Below, piece after piece: positions 52,351-63,800 of a DNA stretch of 64,000 nt (position 1 is its first letter; every line of letters begins with the position of its first letter). This DNA comes from Ptiloglossa arizonensis (lineage: Eukaryota > Arthropoda > Insecta > Hymenoptera > Colletidae), in assembly GCF_051014685.1 (NCBI RefSeq), contig NW_027478599.1, forward strand, positions 838,191 through 902,190. The letters run 5' to 3'. The position numbers and the translations under genes were made by a program. Under the pieces are notes generated by a model. The model was not told the DNA's origin. It ran no database searches and saw nothing but the letters and a program-made list of their open reading frames with translations.

Positions 52351-52366
52351 AAAATTTTTGCAATTC
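52351..52366 (+). other. Single-base deletion 4 (176-bp monomer)
   Basis: AAAATTTTTGCAATTC replaces AAAATTTTTCGCAATTC, losing the same C at monomer position 148 as deletion 1, in an unrelated monomer. This looks like a recurrent event. Confidence 0.88.
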
Positions 52367-52919
52367 TGCTGCTCCAAACGCTTAACCAGAATGGCCTACG
52401 GAAAAAATACACACACCGTTGTAATCGGGCGAGTTTCTACTTTCAGATGCAATAGGAATTTTTCGGTTGGGTCAATCCGTTCGCGAGATATGGGAGTTTG
52501 AAGCCAAGAAATGGTTGAGAAGGCAAAAAATTTTTCGCAATTCTGCTGCTCCAAACGCTTAACCAGAATGGCCTAGGGAGAAAATACACATACCGCTGTA
52601 ATCGGGCTAGTTTCTACTTTCAGATGCAATAGGAATTTTTGGGTTAGGTCAATCCGTTCGCGAGATATGGGAGTTTGAAGCCAAGAAATGGTTGAGAAGG
52701 CAAAAAATTTTTCGCAATTCTGCTGCTCCACACGCTTAACCAGAATGGCCTAGGGAAAAAATACACATACCGTTGTAATCGGGCGAGTTTCTACTTTCAG
52801 ACGCTACAGGAATTTTTGGGTTAGGTCAATCCGTTCGCGAGATATGGGAGTTTGAAGCCAAGGAATGGTTGAGAAGGCAAAAAATTTTTCGCAATTCTGC
52901 TGCTCCAAACGCTTAAACA

Positions 52920-55900
52920 GAATGGCCTAGGGAAAAAATACACATACCGTTGTAATCGGGCGAGTTTCTACTTTCAGATGCAACAGGAATTTTTGGGTTA
53001 GGTCAATCCGTTCGCGAGATATGGGAGTTTGACGCTAAGAAATGGTTGAGAAGACTACAAATTTTTCGCAATTCTGCTGCTCCAAACGCTTAACCAGAAT
53101 GGCCTAGGGAAAAAATACACATACCTTTGTAATCGGGCGAGTTTCTACTTTCAGATGCAATAGGAATTTTTGGGTTAGGTCAATCCGTTCGCGAGATATG
53201 GGAGTTTGAAGCCAAGAAATGGTTGAGAAGGCAAAAAATTTTTCGCAATTCTGCTGCTCCACACGATTAACCAGAATGGCCTAGGGAAAAAATACACATA
53301 CCGTTGTAATCGGGCGAGTTTCTACTTTCAGACGCTACAGGAATTTTTGGGTTAGGTCAATCTGTTCGCGAGATATGGGAGTTTGAAGCCAAGGAATGGT
53401 TGAGAAGGCAAAAAATTTTTCGCAATTCTGCTGCTCCAAACGCTTAACCAGAATGGCCTAGGGAAAAAATACACATACCGTTGTAATCGGGCGAGTTTCT
53501 ACTTTCAGATGCAACAGGAATTTTTGAGTTAGGTCAATCCTTTCGCGAGATATGGGAGTTTGACGCTAAGAAATGGTTGAGAAGACAACAAATTTTTCGC
53601 AATTCTGCTGCTCCAAACGCTTAACCAGAATGGCCTAGGGAAAAAATACACATACCGTTGTAATCGGGCGAGTTTCTACTTTCAGATGCAATAGGAATTT
53701 TTGGGTTAGGTCAATCCGTTCGCGAGATATGGGAGTTTGAAGCCTAGAAATGTTTGACAAGGCAAAAAATTTTTCGCAATTCTGCTGCTCCACACGCTTA
53801 ACAAGAATGGCCTAGGGAAAAAATACACATACCGTTGTAATCGGGCGAGTGTCTACTTTCGGATGCAACAGGAATTTTTGGGTTAGGTCAATCCGTTCGC
53901 GAGATATGGGAGTTTGAAGCTAAGAAATGGTTGAGAAGACAACAAATTTATCGCAATTCTGCTGCTCGAAACGCTTAACCAGCATGGCCTAGGGAAAAAA
54001 TACACATACCGTTGTAATCGGGCGAGTTTCTACTTTCAGATGCAATAGGAATTTTTGGGTTAGGTCAATCCGTTCGCGAGATATGCGAGTTTGAAGCTAA
54101 GAAATGGTTGAGAAGACAACAAATTTTTCGCACTTCTGCTGCTCGAAATGCTTAACCAGCATGCCCTAGGGAAAAAATACACATACCGTTGAAATCGGGC
54201 GAGTTTCTACTTTCAGATGCAATTGGAATTTTGGGGTTAGGTCAATCCGTTCGCGAGATATAGGAGTTTGAAGCCAAGAAATGGTTGAGAAGGCAAAAAA
54301 TTTTTCGCACTTCTGCTGCTCCAAACGCTTAACCAGAATGGCCTAGGGAAAAAATACACACACCGTTGTAATCGGGCGAGTTTCTACTTTCAGATGCAAT
54401 AGGAATTTTTGGGTTAGGTCAATCCGTTCGCGAGATATGGGAGTTTGAAGCCAAGAAATGGTTGAGAAGGCAAAAAATTTTTCGCAATTCTGCTGCTCCA
54501 AACGCTTAACCAGAATGGCCTAGGGAGAAAATACACATACCTTTGTAATCGGGCTAGTTTCTACTTTCAGATGCAATAGGAATTTATGGGTTAGGTCAAT
54601 CCGTTCGCGAGATATGCGAGTTTGAAGCTAAGAAATGGTTGAGAAGACAACAAATTTTTCGCAATTCTGCTGCTCCAAACGCTTAACCAGAATGGCCTAG
54701 GGAAAAAATACACATACCGTTGTAATCGGGCGAGTTTCTACTTTCAGACGCTACAGGAATTTTTGGGTTAAGTCAATCCGTTCGCGAGATATGGGAGTTT
54801 GAAGCCAAGAAATGGTTGAGAAGGCAAAAAATTTTTCGCAATTCTGCTGCTCCAAACGCTTAACCAGAATGGCCTAGGGAAAAAATACACATACCGTTGT
54901 AATCGGGCGAGTTTCTACTTTCAGATGCAATAGGAATTTTTGGGTTAGGTCAATCCGTTCGCGAGATATGGGAGTTTGAAGTCAAGAAATGGTTGAGAAG
55001 GCAAAAAATTTTTCGCAATTCTGCTGCTCCACAAGCTTAACCAGAATGGCCAAGGGAAGAAATACACATACCGTTGTAATCGGGCGAGTTTCTACTTTCA
55101 GATGCAACAGGAATTTTTGGGTTAGGACAATCCGTTCGCGAGATATGGGAGTTTGCAGCCAAGAAATGGTTGAGAAGGCAACAAATTTTTCGCAATTCTG
55201 CTGCTCCAAACGCTTAACCAGAATGGGCTGGGGAAAAAATACACATACCGCTGTAATCGGGCGAGTTTCTACTTTCAGACGCAACAGGAATTTTTGGGTT
55301 AGGTCAATCCGTTCGCGAGATATGGGAGTTTGAAGCTAAGAAATGGTTGAGAAGACAACAAATTTTTCGCAATTCTGCTGCTCCAAACGCTTAACCAGAA
55401 TGGCCTAGGGAGAAAATTCACATACCGTTGTAATCGGGCGGGTTTCTACTTTCAGATGCAATAGGAATTTTTGGGTTAGGTCAATCCGTTCGCGAGATAT
55501 GGGAGTTTGAAGCCAAGGAATGGTTGAGATGGCAAGAAATTTTTCGCAATTCTGCTGCTCCAAACGCTTAACCAGAATGTCCTAGGGAAAAAATACACAT
55601 ACCGTTATAATCGGGCGAGTTTCTACTTTCAGATGCAACAGGAATTTTTGGGTTAGGTCAATCCGTTCGCGAGATATGGGAGTTTGACGCTAAGAAATGT
55701 TTGAGAAGACAACAAATTTTTCGCAATTCTGCTGCTCCAAACGCTTAACCAGAATGGGCTGGGGAAAAAATACACATACCGCTGTAATGGGGCGAGTTTC
55801 TACTTTCAGACGCAACAGGAATTTTTGGGTTAGGTCAATCCGTTCGCGAGATATGGGAGTTTGAAGCCAAGAAATGGTTGAGAGGACAACAAATTTTTCG

Positions 55901-56459
55901 CAATTCTGCTGCTCCAAACGCTTAACCAGAATGGCCTTGGGAGAAAATTCACATACCGTTGTAATCGGGCGGGTTTCTACTTTCAGATGCAATAGGAATT
56001 TTTGGGTTAGGTCAATCCGTTCGCGAGATATGGGGGTTTGAAGCCAAGGAATGGTTGAGAAGGCAAAAAATTTTTCGCAATTCTGCTGCTCCAAACGTTT
56101 AACCAGAATGGCCTAGGGAAAAAATACACATACCGTTCTAATCGGGCGAGTTTCTACTTTCAGATGCAATAGGAATTTTTAGGTTAGGTCAATCCGTTCG
56201 CGAGATATGGGAGTTTGAAGCCAAGAAATGGTTGAGAAGGCAATAAATTTTTCGCAATTCTGCTGCTCCAAACGCTTAACCAGAATGGCCTAGGGAAAAA
56301 ATACACATACCGCTGTAATCGGACGAGTTTCTACTTTCAGATTCAACAGGAATTTTTGGGTTAGGTCTATCCGTTCGCGAGATATGGGAGTTTGAAGACA
56401 AGAAATGGTTGAGAAGACAACAAATTTTTCGCAATTCTGCTGCTCCAAACGCTTAACAA
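52920..56459 (+). repeat. 20-monomer higher-order repeat, copy A
   Basis: The unit starts exactly at a monomer boundary. I compared it base by base with copy B, 3,540 bp downstream. Before the final junction monomer the differences are T/C at 53,363, C/G at 54,164, A/T at 54,586, one extra T near 56,180, and A/G at 56,323. That is five differences in about 3.5 kb, roughly 0.14%. Upstream of 52,920 the match to the end of copy A stops at once, so the duplication edge lies within a few bases of the monomer boundary. Confidence 0.93.
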
Positions 56460-59400
56460 GAATGGCCTAGGGAAAAAATACACATACCGTTGTAATCGGG
56501 CGAGTTTCTACTTTCAGATGCAACAGGAATTTTTGGGTTAGGTCAATCCGTTCGCGAGATATGGGAGTTTGACGCTAAGAAATGGTTGAGAAGACTACAA
56601 ATTTTTCGCAATTCTGCTGCTCCAAACGCTTAACCAGAATGGCCTAGGGAAAAAATACACATACCTTTGTAATCGGGCGAGTTTCTACTTTCAGATGCAA
56701 TAGGAATTTTTGGGTTAGGTCAATCCGTTCGCGAGATATGGGAGTTTGAAGCCAAGAAATGGTTGAGAAGGCAAAAAATTTTTCGCAATTCTGCTGCTCC
56801 ACACGATTAACCAGAATGGCCTAGGGAAAAAATACACATACCGTTGTAATCGGGCGAGTTTCTACTTTCAGACGCTACAGGAATTTTTGGGTTAGGTCAA
56901 TCCGTTCGCGAGATATGGGAGTTTGAAGCCAAGGAATGGTTGAGAAGGCAAAAAATTTTTCGCAATTCTGCTGCTCCAAACGCTTAACCAGAATGGCCTA
57001 GGGAAAAAATACACATACCGTTGTAATCGGGCGAGTTTCTACTTTCAGATGCAACAGGAATTTTTGAGTTAGGTCAATCCTTTCGCGAGATATGGGAGTT
57101 TGACGCTAAGAAATGGTTGAGAAGACAACAAATTTTTCGCAATTCTGCTGCTCCAAACGCTTAACCAGAATGGCCTAGGGAAAAAATACACATACCGTTG
57201 TAATCGGGCGAGTTTCTACTTTCAGATGCAATAGGAATTTTTGGGTTAGGTCAATCCGTTCGCGAGATATGGGAGTTTGAAGCCTAGAAATGTTTGACAA
57301 GGCAAAAAATTTTTCGCAATTCTGCTGCTCCACACGCTTAACAAGAATGGCCTAGGGAAAAAATACACATACCGTTGTAATCGGGCGAGTGTCTACTTTC
57401 GGATGCAACAGGAATTTTTGGGTTAGGTCAATCCGTTCGCGAGATATGGGAGTTTGAAGCTAAGAAATGGTTGAGAAGACAACAAATTTATCGCAATTCT
57501 GCTGCTCGAAACGCTTAACCAGCATGGCCTAGGGAAAAAATACACATACCGTTGTAATCGGGCGAGTTTCTACTTTCAGATGCAATAGGAATTTTTGGGT
57601 TAGGTCAATCCGTTCGCGAGATATGCGAGTTTGAAGCTAAGAAATGGTTGAGAAGACAACAAATTTTTCGCACTTCTGCTGCTCGAAATGCTTAACCAGC
57701 ATGGCCTAGGGAAAAAATACACATACCGTTGAAATCGGGCGAGTTTCTACTTTCAGATGCAATTGGAATTTTGGGGTTAGGTCAATCCGTTCGCGAGATA
57801 TAGGAGTTTGAAGCCAAGAAATGGTTGAGAAGGCAAAAAATTTTTCGCACTTCTGCTGCTCCAAACGCTTAACCAGAATGGCCTAGGGAAAAAATACACA
57901 CACCGTTGTAATCGGGCGAGTTTCTACTTTCAGATGCAATAGGAATTTTTGGGTTAGGTCAATCCGTTCGCGAGATATGGGAGTTTGAAGCCAAGAAATG
58001 GTTGAGAAGGCAAAAAATTTTTCGCAATTCTGCTGCTCCAAACGCTTAACCAGAATGGCCTAGGGAGAAAATACACATACCTTTGTAATCGGGCTAGTTT
58101 CTACTTTCAGATGCAATAGGAATTTTTGGGTTAGGTCAATCCGTTCGCGAGATATGCGAGTTTGAAGCTAAGAAATGGTTGAGAAGACAACAAATTTTTC
58201 GCAATTCTGCTGCTCCAAACGCTTAACCAGAATGGCCTAGGGAAAAAATACACATACCGTTGTAATCGGGCGAGTTTCTACTTTCAGACGCTACAGGAAT
58301 TTTTGGGTTAAGTCAATCCGTTCGCGAGATATGGGAGTTTGAAGCCAAGAAATGGTTGAGAAGGCAAAAAATTTTTCGCAATTCTGCTGCTCCAAACGCT
58401 TAACCAGAATGGCCTAGGGAAAAAATACACATACCGTTGTAATCGGGCGAGTTTCTACTTTCAGATGCAATAGGAATTTTTGGGTTAGGTCAATCCGTTC
58501 GCGAGATATGGGAGTTTGAAGTCAAGAAATGGTTGAGAAGGCAAAAAATTTTTCGCAATTCTGCTGCTCCACAAGCTTAACCAGAATGGCCAAGGGAAGA
58601 AATACACATACCGTTGTAATCGGGCGAGTTTCTACTTTCAGATGCAACAGGAATTTTTGGGTTAGGACAATCCGTTCGCGAGATATGGGAGTTTGCAGCC
58701 AAGAAATGGTTGAGAAGGCAACAAATTTTTCGCAATTCTGCTGCTCCAAACGCTTAACCAGAATGGGCTGGGGAAAAAATACACATACCGCTGTAATCGG
58801 GCGAGTTTCTACTTTCAGACGCAACAGGAATTTTTGGGTTAGGTCAATCCGTTCGCGAGATATGGGAGTTTGAAGCTAAGAAATGGTTGAGAAGACAACA
58901 AATTTTTCGCAATTCTGCTGCTCCAAACGCTTAACCAGAATGGCCTAGGGAGAAAATTCACATACCGTTGTAATCGGGCGGGTTTCTACTTTCAGATGCA
59001 ATAGGAATTTTTGGGTTAGGTCAATCCGTTCGCGAGATATGGGAGTTTGAAGCCAAGGAATGGTTGAGATGGCAAGAAATTTTTCGCAATTCTGCTGCTC
59101 CAAACGCTTAACCAGAATGTCCTAGGGAAAAAATACACATACCGTTATAATCGGGCGAGTTTCTACTTTCAGATGCAACAGGAATTTTTGGGTTAGGTCA
59201 ATCCGTTCGCGAGATATGGGAGTTTGACGCTAAGAAATGTTTGAGAAGACAACAAATTTTTCGCAATTCTGCTGCTCCAAACGCTTAACCAGAATGGGCT
59301 GGGGAAAAAATACACATACCGCTGTAATGGGGCGAGTTTCTACTTTCAGACGCAACAGGAATTTTTGGGTTAGGTCAATCCGTTCGCGAGATATGGGAGT

Positions 59401-59998
59401 TTGAAGCCAAGAAATGGTTGAGAGGACAACAAATTTTTCGCAATTCTGCTGCTCCAAACGCTTAACCAGAATGGCCTTGGGAGAAAATTCACATACCGTT
59501 GTAATCGGGCGGGTTTCTACTTTCAGATGCAATAGGAATTTTTGGGTTAGGTCAATCCGTTCGCGAGATATGGGGGTTTGAAGCCAAGGAATGGTTGAGA
59601 AGGCAAAAAATTTTTCGCAATTCTGCTGCTCCAAACGTTTAACCAGAATGGCCTAGGGAAAAAATACACATACCGTTCTAATCGGGCGAGTTTCTACTTT
59701 CAGATGCAATAGGAATTTTAGGTTAGGTCAATCCGTTCGCGAGATATGGGAGTTTGAAGCCAAGAAATGGTTGAGAAGGCAATAAATTTTTCGCAATTCT
59801 GCTGCTCCAAACGCTTAACCAGAATGGCCTAGGGAAAAAATACACATACCGCTGTAATCGGGCGAGTTTCTACTTTCAGATTCAACAGGAATTTTTGGGT
59901 TAGGTCTATCCGTTCGCGAGATATGGGAGTTTGAAGACAAGAAATGGTTGAGAAGACAACAAATTTTTCGCAATTCTGCTGCTCCAAACGCTTAACCA
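56460..59998 (+). repeat. 20-monomer higher-order repeat, copy B
   Basis: This copy abuts copy A directly and differs from it at five positions, including one missing T near 59,717 that makes one monomer 176 bp. It ends near 59,998, where the following monomers (GGGAGAAAATTC type) no longer match the start of the unit. The near identity and shared edges point to a single recent unequal exchange or amplification event. Confidence 0.92.
59711..59724 (+). other. Single-base deletion 5 (176-bp monomer)
   Basis: AGGAATTTTAGG replaces AGGAATTTTTAGG of copy A, one T lost from the T5 tract. It is specific to copy B of the 20-monomer repeat and absent from copy C. Confidence 0.9.
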
Positions 59999-60824
59999 GA
60001 ATGGCCTAGGGAGAAAATTCACATACCGTTGTAATCGGGCGGGTTTCTACTTTCAGATGCAATAGGAATTTTTGGGTTAGGTCAATCCGTTCGCGAGATA
60101 TGGGAGTTTGAAGCCAAGAAATGGTTGAGAAGGCAAAAAATTTTTCGCAATTCTGCTGCTCCACACGCTTAACCAGAATGGCCTAGGGAAAAAATACACA
60201 TACCGTTGTAATCGGGCGAGTTTCTACTTTCAGACGCAGCAGGAATTTTTGGGTTTGGTCAATCCGTTCGCGAGATATGGGACTTTGAAACTAAGAAATG
60301 GTTGAGAAGACAACAAATTTTTCGCAATTCTGCTGATCCAAACGCTTAACCAGATTTGGCTAGGGAAAAAATACACATACCGTTGTTATCGGGCGAGTTT
60401 CTACTTTCAGACGCTACAGGAATTTTTGGGTTAGGTCAATCCGTTCGCGAGATATGGGAGTTTGAAGCCTAGAAATGGTTGAGAAGGCAAAAAATTTTTC
60501 GCAATGCTGCTGCTCCAAACGCTTAACCAGAATGGCCTAGGGAAAAAATACACATACCGTTGTAATCGGGCGAGTTTCTACTTTCAGATGCAATAGGAAT
60601 TTTTGCGTTAGGTCAATCCGTTCGCGAGATATGGGAGTTTGAAGCCTAGAAATGGTTTAGAAGGCAAAAAATTTTTCGCAATTCTGCTGCTCCAAACGCT
60701 TAACAAGAATGGCCTAGGGAAAAAGTACACATACCGTTGTAATCGGGCGAGTGTCTACTTTCAGACGCAACAGGAATTTTTAGGTTAGGTCAATCCGTTC
60801 GCGAGATATAGGAGTTTGAAGCCA
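59999..60824 (+). repeat. Older monomers between higher-order repeat copies B and C
   Basis: About 4.7 monomers here do not follow the 20-monomer order. They include unusual forms such as CAGATTTGGCTAGGG near 60,351, TTTTTGCGTTAGG near 60,600 and GGGAAAAAGTACAC near 60,720. They look like a remnant of the pre-duplication array, or a segment brought in by the exchange that created copy C. Monomer phase is kept. Confidence 0.7.
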
Positions 60825-63800
60825 AGAAATGGTTGAGAAGACAACAAATTTTTCGCACTTCTGCTGCTCGAAATGCTTAACCAGCATGCCCTAGGGAAAA
60901 AATACACATACCGTTGAAATCGGGCGAGTTTCTACTTTCAGATGCAATTGGAATTTTGGGGTTAGGTCAATCCGTTCGCGAGATATAGGAGTTTGAAGCC
61001 AAGAAATGGTTGAGAAGGCAAAAAATTTTTCGCACTTCTGCTGCTCCAAACGCTTAACCAGAATGGCCTAGGGAAAAAATACACACACCGTTGTAATCGG
61101 GCGAGTTTCTACTTTCAGATGCAATAGGAATTTTTGGGTTAGGTCAATCCGTTCGCGAGATATGGGAGTTTGAAGCCAAGAAATGGTTGAGAAGGCAAAA
61201 AATTTTTCGCAATTCTGCTGCTCCAAACGCTTAACCAGAATGGCCTAGGGAGAAAATACACATACCTTTGTAATCGGGCTAGTTTCTACTTTCAGATGCA
61301 ATAGGAATTTATGGGTTAGGTCAATCCGTTCGCGAGATATGCGAGTTTGAAGCTAAGAAATGGTTGAGAAGACAACAAATTTTTCGCAATTCTGCTGCTC
61401 CAAACGCTTAACCAGAATGGCCTAGGGAAAAAATACACATACCGTTGTAATCGGGCGAGTTTCTACTTTCAGACGCTACAGGAATTTTTGGGTTAAGTCA
61501 ATCCGTTCGCGAGATATGGGAGTTTGAAGCCAAGAAATGGTTGAGAAGGCAAAAAATTTTTCGCAATTCTGCTGCTCCAAACGCTTAACCAGAATGGCCT
61601 AGGGAAAAAATACACATACCGTTGTAATCGGGCGAGTTTCTACTTTCAGATGCAATAGGAATTTTTGGGTTAGGTCAATCCGTTCGCGAGATATGGGAGT
61701 TTGAAGTCAAGAAATGGTTGAGAAGGCAAAAAATTTTTCGCAATTCTGCTGCTCCACAAGCTTAACCAGAATGGCCAAGGGAAGAAATACACATACCGTT
61801 GTAATCGGGCGAGTTTCTACTTTCAGATGCAACAGGAATTTTTGGGTTAGGACAATCCGTTCGCGAGATATGGGAGTTTGCAGCCAAGAAATGGTTGAGA
61901 AGGCAACAAATTTTTCGCAATTCTGCTGCTCCAAACGCTTAACCAGAATGGGCTGGGGAAAAAATACACATACCGCTGTAATCGGGCGAGTTTCTAATTT
62001 CAGACGCAACAGGAATTTTTGGGTTAGGTCAATCCGTTCGCGAGATATGGGAGTTTGAAGCTAAGAAATAGTTGAGAAGACAACAAATTTTTCGCAATTC
62101 TGCTGCTCCAAACGCTTAACCAGAATGGCCTAGGGAGAAAATTCACATACCGTTGTAATCGGGCGGGTTTCTACTTTCAGATGCAATAGGAATTTTTGGG
62201 TTAGGTCAATCCGTTCGCGAGATATGGGAGTTTGAAGCCAAGGAATGGTTGAGATGGCAAGAAATTTTTCGCAATTCTGCTGCTCCAAACGCTTAACCAG
62301 AATGTCCTAGGGAAAAAATACACATACCGTTATAATCGGGCGAGTTTCTACTTTCAGATGCAACAGGAATTTTTGGGTTAGGTCAATCCGTTCGCGAGAT
62401 ATGGGAGTTTGACGCTAAGAAATGTTTGAGAAGACAACAAATTTTTCGCAATTCTGCTGCTCCAAACGCTTAACCAGAATGGGCTGGGGAAAAAATACAC
62501 ATACCGCTGTAATGGGGCGAGTTTCTACTTTCAGACGCAACAGGAATTTTTGGGTTAGGTCAATCCGTTCGCGAGATATGGGAGTTTGAAGCCAAGAAAT
62601 GGTTGAGAGGACAACAAATTTTTCGCAATTCTGCTGCTCCAAACGCTTAACCAGAATGGCCTTGGGAGAAAATTCACATACCGTTGTAATCGGGCGGGTT
62701 TCTACTTTCAGATGCAATAGGAATTTTTGGGTTAGGTCAATCCGTTCGCGAGATATGGGGGTTTGAAGCCAAGGAATGGTTGAGAAGGCAAAAAATTTTT
62801 CGCAATTCTGCTGCTCCAAACGTTTAACCAGAATGGCCTAGGGAAAAAATACACATACCGTTCTAATCGGGCGAGTTTCTACTTTCAGATGCAATAGGAA
62901 TTTTTAGGTTAGGTCAATCCGTTCGCGAGATATGGGAGTTTGAAGCCAAGAAATGGTTGAGAAGGCAATAAATTTTTCGCAATTCTGCTGCTCCAAACGC
63001 TTAACCAGAATGGCCTAGGGAAAAAATACACATACCGCTGTAATCGGACGAGTTTCTACTTTCAGATTCAACAGGAATTTTTGGGTTAGGTCTATCCGTT
63101 CGCGAGATATGGGAGTTTGAAGACAAGAAATGGTTGAGAAGACAACAAATTTTTCGCAATTCTGCTGCTCCAAACGCTTAACAAGAATGGCCTAGGGAAA
63201 AAATACACATACCGTTGTAATCGGGCGAGTTTCTACTTTCAGATGCAACAGGAATTTTTGGGTTAGGTCAATCCGTTCGCGAGATATGGGAGTTTGACGC
63301 TAAGAAATGGTTGAGAAGACTACAAATTTTTCGCAATTCTGCTGCTCCAAACGCTTAACCAGAATGGCCTAGGGAAAAAATACACATACCTTTGTAATCG
63401 GGCGAGTTTCTACTTTCAGATGCAATAGGAATTTTTGGGTTAGGTCAATCCGTTCGCGAGATATGGGAGTTTGAAGCCAAGAAATGGTTGAGAAGGCAAA
63501 AAATTTTTCGCAATTCTGCTGCTCCACACGATTAACCAGAATGGCCTAGGGAAAAAATACACATACCGTTGTAATCGGGCGAGTTTCTACTTTCAGACGC
63601 TACAGGAATTTTTGGGTTAGGTCAATCCGTTCGCGAGATATGGGAGTTTGAAGCCAAGGAATGGTTGAGAAGGCAAAAAATTTTTCGCAATTCTGCTGCT
63701 CCAAACGCTTAACCAGAATGGCCTAGGGAAAAAATACACATACCGTTGTAATCGGGCGAGTTTCTACTTTCAGATGCAACAGGAATTTTTGAGTTAGGTC

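Larger units (their letters stand above)
29761..52919 (+). repeat. Array domain III: 5-, 12-, 25-, 31- and 34/35-monomer duplications
   Basis: From about 29.8 kb a new marker set appears: GACGCTACAGG or GACGCAGCAGG at positions 58-68, GCCAAGGAATGG, TTTGACGCTAAG, AGCCTAGAAATGTTTG, CTTAACAAGAATGG and GGGCTAGTTTC. These are absent or rare to the left and continue into domain IV. The domain contains the most divergent monomers seen (31,858-32,034 and 35,752-35,928, each duplicated elsewhere). Phase is constant from about 28.1 kb to the deletion near 52,359. The stretch 30.0-31.3 kb shows only ordinary monomers of this type. No gene is present. Confidence 0.55.

Noticed and set aside
52286..62058. 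Plus-strand open frames of 71-114 codons (52,286-52,501, 54,989-55,333, 58,529-58,873, 61,714-62,058)
   Set aside because: The last three are copies of one stretch, opened by two chance changes: GGCCAAGGG at the stop palindrome and TTTGCAGCC in place of TTTGAAGCC. The first is opened by the one-base deletion near 52,359. No sign of a real protein.
293..62819. Minus-strand open frames of 64-134 codons with a 59-residue repeat (for example 1,001-1,405, 4,187-4,591, 55,690-56,094)
   Set aside because: They follow the satellite period, mostly begin at TTG inside the repeat rather than ATG, and exist only where the CTAG stop is mutated. They are interrupted in most monomers. No recognisable domain, promoter or codon signal supports them.
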